The translations under genes and the position numbers were made by a program. From Corynebacterium sp. NML130628 (lineage in GTDB: Bacteria; Actinomycetota; Actinomycetes; Mycobacteriales; Mycobacteriaceae): a DNA stretch of 64,000 nucleotides. Below the pieces are notes generated by a model that saw nothing but the letters and a program-made list of their open reading frames with translations, was not told the origin of the DNA and ran no database searches. The stretch's first letter is position 1; each line of letters starts with the position of its first letter. Of this stretch, positions 59,365 to 64,000 are shown in pieces. The DNA is taken from positions 248,001-312,000 of the forward strand of contig NZ_MLAL01000016.1 of the NCBI RefSeq assembly GCF_001875665.1, given 5' to 3'.

Positions 59365-60186
59365 GTGTCGTTCGCACAGGATTTACAAAACGCGGCCCAA
59401 AAGCACGGACAGTTGTGCGTGGGAGTTGACCCTCACGCACAGCTTCTCAATGAGTGGGGGTTGGCAGATGACGTCGAGGGCCTTGCTTCGTTCTCTGATA
59501 TTTGTGTTGAAGCCTTCGCCGGCCACGTGGCTGTAGTTAAGCCTCAAGTTGCGTTCTACGAACGCTTCGGATCCGCAGGGTTTACGGTCCTGGAAGAACT
59601 CATCCAGAGGTTCAGAGACGCGGAGACGCTCGTCATTGCTGATGCGAAGCGAGGCGACATCGGTTCAACGATGCAAGGGTATGCCGACGCTTGGCTGCGC
59701 CCTGGCTCGTCCCTCGAGGTAGATGCGCTTACGCTCACTCCATTCCTTGGGATGGGCTCGCTCGCCCCGGCGATCGAGACCGCCCATGAGCACGGTAAAG
59801 GTGTTTTCGTCATGGCTGCGAATTCCAACCCTGAGGCCCAGGAGTTCCAGTCCAAGCGGATCGATGGCATCACCATTGCACAGAGCATGGTCGACGCATG
59901 CGAGGCGCTGAACGCCGAATACCGAAGTAATGCATCGCACAGTCTTGGTGATGTAGGGATCGTAGTTGGCGCAACGATTTCCTATCCGCTGGACTTTTCT
60001 GGTTTCTCAGGTCCCGTCCTGATGCCGGGAGTTGGAGCGCAGGGAGCGAGTTTCAGCGATGTTCGCACTATTGCAGGGCAGAGGCTTGAACAGTTTTACC
60101 CCAACATGTCTCGTGGGATTCTCGCTGCTGGCCCTGACCACGTTGAACTGCGTAAACGTGCGATTGACCTGGCGAATTGGAAATAG
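59365..60186 (+). CDS. pyrF: Orotidine-5'-phosphate decarboxylase (type 2)
   Basis: Last step to UMP. 273 residues, the longer actinobacterial form: CVGVDPHAQLLNEWGL, VVKPQVAFYERFG and the catalytic IADAKRGDIGST. GTG start with GGAGAAAAG upstream, 2 bp after carB. pyrD and pyrE are not in the window. Its stop codon lies inside a small hairpin. Confidence 0.95.
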   Translation: MSFAQDLQNAAQKHGQLCVGVDPHAQLLNEWGLADDVEGLASFSDICVEAFAGHVAVVKPQVAFYERFGSAGFTVLEELIQRFRDAETLVIADAKRGDIGSTMQGYADAWLRPGSSLEVDALTLTPFLGMGSLAPAIETAHEHGKGVFVMAANSNPEAQEFQSKRIDGITIAQSMVDACEALNAEYRSNASHSLGDVGIVVGATISYPLDFSGFSGPVLMPGVGAQGASFSDVRTIAGQRLEQFYPNMSRGILAAGPDHVELRKRAIDLANWK

Positions 60187-60201
60187 GAAAAGTTCCTATT
60201 T
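60181..60201 (+). terminator. Hairpin overlapping the pyrF stop codon
   Basis: AAATAGGAA / TTCCTATTT, a 9-bp perfect stem with a 3-nt loop that includes the stop codon. It is A/T-rich and lacks a T-run, so termination is only possible, not certain. Confidence 0.4.
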
Positions 60202-60403
60202 ACGAGATTGCATAATTGCTGGTAGTTTAGGTGCGTCGATGCGTTGACGTGGCTAAACACCACGCAATACATCAAGTGTAAAACGTCCTAGTGCTACACT
60301 GGCTCGGAGCCGATTGCTTAACCCGGTACTATCGGGGCTGGTAAATCGCGGTCCGGTGTGAATGCACTGGAGGAATAGAACTACTATCTACATGGAGGAA
60401 ACC

Positions 60404-60727
60404 GTGGCACTTCCACAGTTGACCGATGAGCAGCGCAAGGCAGCACTCGAGAAGGCGGCAGAAGCACGCAAACAGCGTGCGGAGCTGAAGGCGTCGCTGA
60501 AGCGTGGCGACACCAACCTCGCCGAGGTCTTGGAGAAGGCAGCTACCGACGAGATCATTGGCAAGACCAAGGTCTCTGCGCTGCTGGAGGCCCTGCCAAA
60601 GGTTGGTAAGGTCAAGGCGCGCGAGATCATGGAAGAGCTGGAAATTGCCCAAACTCGCCGTCTCCGTGGTTTGGGCGACCGTCAGCGTCGCGCACTGCTC
60701 GAGCGCTTTGGTTTCTCCGAGGACTAA
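60404..60727 (+). CDS. mihF: Integration host factor of mycobacterial type (mIHF)
   Basis: Nucleoid-associated DNA-binding protein of actinobacteria. 107 residues: a long charged N-terminal helix ([20 protein letters not shown]) followed by a helix-two-turn-helix DNA-binding part with the conserved [20 protein letters not shown] and [22 protein letters not shown] 60404 is supported by GGAGGAA 5 bp upstream. It has a long leader (217 bp after pyrF) without other genes. gmk follows by 4 bp. Confidence 0.94.
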   Translation: MALPQLTDEQRKAALEKAAEARKQRAELKASLKRGDTNLAEVLEKAATDEIIGKTKVSALLEALPKVGKVKAREIMEELEIAQTRRLRGLGDRQRRALLERFGFSED

Positions 60728-60731
60728 TCCA

Positions 60732-61310
60732 GTGTCGACACCCACTTCACGCGGCAATCTCGTAGTTCTGGCTGGACCCTCTGCGGTAGGGAAGTCAACC
60801 GTTGTGCAGCGCTTGCGGAAAGAGGTTCCTGAGTTGTACTTCTCCGTTTCGATGACGACTCGGGCGCCACGGCCAGGAGAACAGGACGGCAAAGATTACT
60901 TCTTTGTGACACCCGATGCATTTCAGCAGAAGATCGATGCGGGTGAGATGCTTGAGTGGGCCGATATCCATGGGGGCCTTCAGCGCTCCGGTACTCCGGC
61001 TTCCCCCGTACGAGAAGCGTTGGAAGCCGGACGCCCCGTCCTCGTCGAAGTCGACTTGGTCGGTGCGCGAAATATCAAGGGCATGATGCCAGAGGCGGCA
61101 ACTGTGTTTCTTGCGCCTCCGTCATGGGAGATCCTTGTCGAACGTCTCACCGGGCGTGGTACGGAGACCCAAGAGGTCATTGAGCGTCGTTTGGAAACTG
61201 CGCGTAACGAGATTGCTGTGCAGGACGAATTTGACAATATTGTTGTCAATGATGATATCGATGATGCTGTTGCTGCTATAGTGGATCTCCTTGAGGGATC
61301 TGCTAGCTAA
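60732..61310 (+). CDS. gmk: Guanylate kinase
   Basis: GMP to GDP. 192 residues: Walker [11 protein letters not shown], the GMP-binding [13 protein letters not shown] and DGKDYFFV, and a LID region with [17 protein letters not shown] start 4 bp after mihF. The open frame extends upstream within mihF, but the P-loop position and spacing support 60732. Confidence 0.95.
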   Translation: MSTPTSRGNLVVLAGPSAVGKSTVVQRLRKEVPELYFSVSMTTRAPRPGEQDGKDYFFVTPDAFQQKIDAGEMLEWADIHGGLQRSGTPASPVREALEAGRPVLVEVDLVGARNIKGMMPEAATVFLAPPSWEILVERLTGRGTETQEVIERRLETARNEIAVQDEFDNIVVNDDIDDAVAAIVDLLEGSAS

Positions 61311-61366
61311 GACCGGAACACAGAGACACTGTCAATTAATAGAAGTACAACGAGAAGTAGGTTGAA

Positions 61367-61678
61367 TTGAGCACGATCAACAGCGATCTGTTGCAAGATA
61401 GCTCTGCGGGTGACGCGGAAGAGAAAGCGTACGACACGCCCGATGGTATTACCGCACCACCGATTGATGAGCTGCTGACGAAGGTGTCGTCGAAGTACGC
61501 ATTGGTTATTTTTGCTGCCAAGCGTGCTCGCCAAATCAACAGCTACTACCAGAACTCTGACGAAGGCGTATTTGAGTTCATCGGTCCTTTGGTCACGCCA
61601 GAGCCGGGTGAGAAGCCACTTTCTATTGCGCTTCGCGAAATCAACTCGTCTTTGCTCGAACATGAGGAAGGTCTGTAG
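61367..61678 (+). CDS. rpoZ: RNA polymerase omega subunit
   Basis: Assembly subunit of RNA polymerase that folds around beta-prime. 103 residues: the omega core [31 protein letters not shown], then an acidic C-terminus. The start is TTG at 61367; no nearby ATG or GTG fits, and the Shine-Dalgarno is weak (GAAGTAGG). Between gmk and coaBC, as usual. Confidence 0.95.
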   Translation: MSTINSDLLQDSSAGDAEEKAYDTPDGITAPPIDELLTKVSSKYALVIFAAKRARQINSYYQNSDEGVFEFIGPLVTPEPGEKPLSIALREINSSLLEHEEGL

Positions 61679-61703
61679 AGGCTCTCTTACTTTCGTACAC
61701 ATG

Positions 61704-61743
61704 CCCCGCAATGGCTCCCCAGTAGGAGTGATTGCGGGGTTTT
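61704..61743 (+). terminator. Terminator after rpoZ
   Basis: CCCCGCAAT / ATTGCGGGG with an 18-nt loop, followed by TTTT. It separates gmk-rpoZ from coaBC. Confidence 0.85.
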
Positions 61744-61760
61744 GCGTACACTTTCTTGCT

Positions 61761-62978
61761 ATGAGTGAAGTGAAGAAAGTTGTCGTTGGAGTTGCAGGCG
61801 GAATTGCTGCCTATAAGGCTTGCCAAATCGTCCGGGATTTTCGTGAGCAAGGTTTCGATGTGCGCGTCATTCCCACGGTGAATGCACTGAAGTTTGTTGG
61901 TGCAGCAACGTTTGAGGCGCTTTCTGGTGCACCAGTCGATACCGATGTGTTTTCGAGAGTCGATGAGGTACAGCATGTACGTATTGGGCAAGATGCAGAT
62001 GCTATCGTCGTCGCTCCGGCCACCGCGGACTTTCTAGCGCGTGTTGCAACAGGGCGCGCAGACGACCTTTTGACTTCCACTCTTCTCATGGCAACTTGTC
62101 CTGTCGTAATCGCACCAGCAATGCATACTGAGATGTGGAACAACCCTGCAACGCAACACAATGTGTCGGTGCTTCGTTCCCGTGGATACACCGTCCTGGA
62201 GCCCGCCCATGGCCGGTTGACGGGCAAAGACAGTGGCGTGGGGCGACTCCTTGATCCCTCACAGATTGTGGCTCTCACACAAACGGTCATAGCTACAGGG
62301 CCTATTGAACGATCGTTGGAGGGAAAACGGGTCCTGATTAGTGCTGGGGGCACCCACGAACCGCTCGATCCAGTACGTTTCTTGGGGAATCACTCCTCAG
62401 GAAGGCAGGGCTTTGCACTTGCAGAAATTGCGACCCAACGAGGCGCGGACGTCGATGTAGTCGCCGGTGCTACTAGTGAGTTAAGCATTCCCGCTGGGGC
62501 TAGAGTCCACCGCGTCACCACGGCCCAACAAATGAACGAAGTCATGCGTAGCCTTGCGTCCGACGCCGACATTATCGTCATGGCTGCAGCGGTTGCCGAT
62601 ATGCGTCCTCGCAACGTATCCAACACAAAGCTGAAGAAGGACGCAAACAGCAAAGCGCTTACACAAGTAGATTTGGTACCCAATCCCGATATTCTGCAGG
62701 GGTTGGGCGAAATGCGGAAAGAAGGCGGTACCAACGCCACGATCATCGGGTTTGCTGCGGAGACCGACAACGAGCTTGAGAACGCTCGGCGGAAATTGAA
62801 GCGTAAAGGGGTAGACGGTCTCATGGTCAACTCAGTCTCAGAGGGGGCAGTGTTTGGCCAGATGCATAACCAAGGCTGGTTTCTTGACAGTTCAGGTGAT
62901 GAGCATTCGATTCCACGTGGTACGAAGTTGGTGGTTGCAGTGCACTTGTTTGACAGGATTGAGTCCCTCGCTCGATAG
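61761..62978 (+). CDS. coaBC: Phosphopantothenoylcysteine synthetase/decarboxylase
   Basis: Bifunctional coenzyme A enzyme: adds Cys to phosphopantothenate (CoaB), then decarboxylates it with FMN (CoaC). 405 residues: CoaC with GVAGGIAAYKA, VQHVRIGQDADAIVVAPATA and PAMHTEMW; CoaB with ISAGGTHEPLDPVRFLGNHS, AAAVADMRP and LVPNPDILQ. The PAMN motif of CoaC reads PAMH here. ATG 61761 lies only 18 bp after the terminator, so the transcript may be leaderless or start within the hairpin region. Confidence 0.95.
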   Translation: MSEVKKVVVGVAGGIAAYKACQIVRDFREQGFDVRVIPTVNALKFVGAATFEALSGAPVDTDVFSRVDEVQHVRIGQDADAIVVAPATADFLARVATGRADDLLTSTLLMATCPVVIAPAMHTEMWNNPATQHNVSVLRSRGYTVLEPAHGRLTGKDSGVGRLLDPSQIVALTQTVIATGPIERSLEGKRVLISAGGTHEPLDPVRFLGNHSSGRQGFALAEIATQRGADVDVVAGATSELSIPAGARVHRVTTAQQMNEVMRSLASDADIIVMAAAVADMRPRNVSNTKLKKDANSKALTQVDLVPNPDILQGLGEMRKEGGTNATIIGFAAETDNELENARRKLKRKGVDGLMVNSVSEGAVFGQMHNQGWFLDSSGDEHSIPRGTKLVVAVHLFDRIESLAR

Positions 62979-62988
62979 CGTGCGGTGT

Positions 62989-63017
62989 TTGAAATATTAG
63001 ACCGAGTGGTCTACCCT
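62989..63017 (+). promoter_or_regulatory. Probable metK promoter
   Basis: TTGAAA, a 17-bp spacer and TACCCT, about 85 bp before the start codon. The McbR operator fills the spacer. Confidence 0.5.
62998..63013. promoter_or_regulatory. McbR operator before metK
   Basis: TAGACCGAGTGGTCTA, an exact match to the TAGAC-N6-GTCTA palindrome bound by the methionine/cysteine repressor McbR in C. glutamicum. Bound McbR would block the overlapping promoter until S-adenosylhomocysteine rises. Confidence 0.85.
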
Positions 63018-63101
63018 AAAGTGCATTGAATCAACGGTCGGCGATTGTCAGTCTTCGCAGGCCACTTTCCGTAGGAATTTGAGAGCAAAAGGAAGACCGC
63101 T

Positions 63102-64000
63102 TTGTCTACACGTGATTCTGGTAAGTACTACCGATTGTTCACCAGCGAATCAGTGACCGAAGGGCACCCAGACAAGATTTGCGACGCAATCTCAGATGCG
63201 ATTCTCGATGATATGCTCAGGCAGGACCCGACATCGCGTGTTGCCATCGAAACGCTCGTTACGACCGGGCAAGTGCACGTCGTCGGCGAGGTGAAAACTG
63301 AAGCCTATTCGAATATTGCCAAGATTGTGCGCGATAAGTTGGTTGGGATCGGGTTCTCCTCGTCTGAGGTTGGGTTCGATGGCCGCACGTGTGGGGTGAA
63401 TATTGCCATTGGAGATCAGTCTGCTGAAATCTCTGATGGCGTGTCGTTCTCTCAGGAGTCCCGAGAGAACGACACGATCGAAGTACTGAACCAGACTGGC
63501 GCCGGCGACCAGGGCTTGATGTTCGGCTATGCGACCAATGAAACCGAAGAGTACATGCCGCTTCCGATCGCTCTCGCGCATCGTCTGGCAAGACGCCTGA
63601 CCGAGGTAAGAAAGATGGGTACCGTCGTTGGGCTGCGACCAGATGGGAAGACCCAGGTGACGTTCGCCTACGACGGCGATACGCCAGTGGCTTTGGACAC
63701 GGTAGTTATTTCTACGCAGCACGACCCTGACTTTGTCGGGGAGGCCCTCGAAAACGCGCTTCGTACGCATGTGCTCGAGTGGGTTATTGCAGACGCAGGA
63801 CTGGAGAAGTTTTACACCGAAGACACCAAGCTTTTGGTGAATCCGTCTGGGTCGTTCGTATTAGGTGGGCCGATGGGGGATGCCGGGCTGACCGGCCGAA
63901 AGATCATCGTGGACACCTATGGTGGCACGGCGCGCCATGGAGGAGGCGCGTTTTCCGGTAAGGATCCTTCAAAAGTTGATCGTTCTGCGGCGTATGCAAC
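63102..64000 (+). CDS. metK: S-adenosylmethionine synthetase, 3' truncated by window
   Basis: Makes SAM from methionine and ATP. 299 complete codons are present and the frame is open at the right edge, so about 105 residues are missing. Visible are [20 protein letters not shown] (ATP and Mg site), [19 protein letters not shown] and [19 protein letters not shown]. The TTG at 63102 is taken as start: AAAAGGAAG lies 5-6 bp upstream and the protein then begins [17 protein letters not shown] as in relatives. Confidence 0.95.
   Translation, partial: MSTRDSGKYYRLFTSESVTEGHPDKICDAISDAILDDMLRQDPTSRVAIETLVTTGQVHVVGEVKTEAYSNIAKIVRDKLVGIGFSSSEVGFDGRTCGVNIAIGDQSAEISDGVSFSQESRENDTIEVLNQTGAGDQGLMFGYATNETEEYMPLPIALAHRLARRLTEVRKMGTVVGLRPDGKTQVTFAYDGDTPVALDTVVISTQHDPDFVGEALENALRTHVLEWVIADAGLEKFYTEDTKLLVNPSGSFVLGGPMGDAGLTGRKIIVDTYGGTARHGGGAFSGKDPSKVDRSAAYA

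Noticed and set aside
62979..63101. SAM riboswitch before metK
   Set aside because: The leader after the likely start site is short and shows no SAM-box core; a McbR operator explains regulation better.

Overview
The window is about 64 kb of a Corynebacterium chromosome; the species cannot be fixed from the sequence. The evidence is the mycolata-type envelope genes (an AftC-type GT87 arabinosyltransferase and a PI-mannoside block pgsA-patA-pimA), an actinobacterial HemQ, a mycobacterial-type IHF (mIHF), a McbR-type operator before metK, and gene order that matches C. glutamicum and Mycobacterium as I remember them. Nearly everything is conserved core genome. dxs is cut at the left edge and metK at the right edge. 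Many genes start with GTG or TTG.

Layout. 1-6.8 kb: dxs, then on the minus strand DUF3000-rnd, divergent hemQ, and a minus-strand operon RibD-like reductase > aftC > msrB. 6.8-10.1 kb is the only plastic region: a frameshifted, truncated asparagine-synthase-like gene, an intact IS1249-type insertion sequence with 8-bp target duplication and a doubled right end, a minus-strand tRNA-Val(CAC), and a plus-strand array Gly-Val-Gly-Cys-Val-Gly containing a perfect 178-bp duplication. 10.1-12.7 kb: a secreted copper/heme cluster (CopC-like, PCuAC lipoprotein, Tat-exported DyP peroxidase).

12.8-18.5 kb: thrS, a HIT protein, pgsA, patA, pimA and a LemA-like membrane protein. 18.6-32.5 kb: yebC, ruvCAB behind a LexA-like box, yajC-secD-secF with a very stable hairpin before secD, a peptide-binding lipoprotein, apt, rel, a small secreted protein, a membrane cyclophilin, tpx and a metallo-hydrolase. 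32.5-42.3 kb: hisS, sdaA (minus), a zinc metallopeptidase (minus), aspS, rarA, alaS. 42.3-50.9 kb: ruvX, mltG, aroE, a prepilin peptidase, aroC-aroK-aroB-aroQ, pepQ, efp, nusB. 50.9-60.2 kb: two minus-strand YbjN-domain genes, then the pyrimidine operon pyrR-pyrB-pyrC-carA-carB-pyrF with a PyrR-binding hairpin abutting the pyrR ribosome-binding site. 60.4-64 kb: mihF, gmk, rpoZ, coaBC and metK with a McbR operator.

The genes work mostly as pathway operons: chorismate synthesis (aroE, aroC, aroK, aroB, aroQ), de novo UMP synthesis, Holliday-junction resolution, Sec accessory translocation, PI-mannoside synthesis, and stringent response with purine salvage. I found no CRISPR array, prophage or secondary-metabolite cluster, and nothing I can defend as a wholly new system. 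The best leads are the C33 tRNA-Val pair, the secD leader hairpin, the doubled IS end, the LexA-like, McbR and PyrR sites, and the small Thr/Pro-rich secreted protein.
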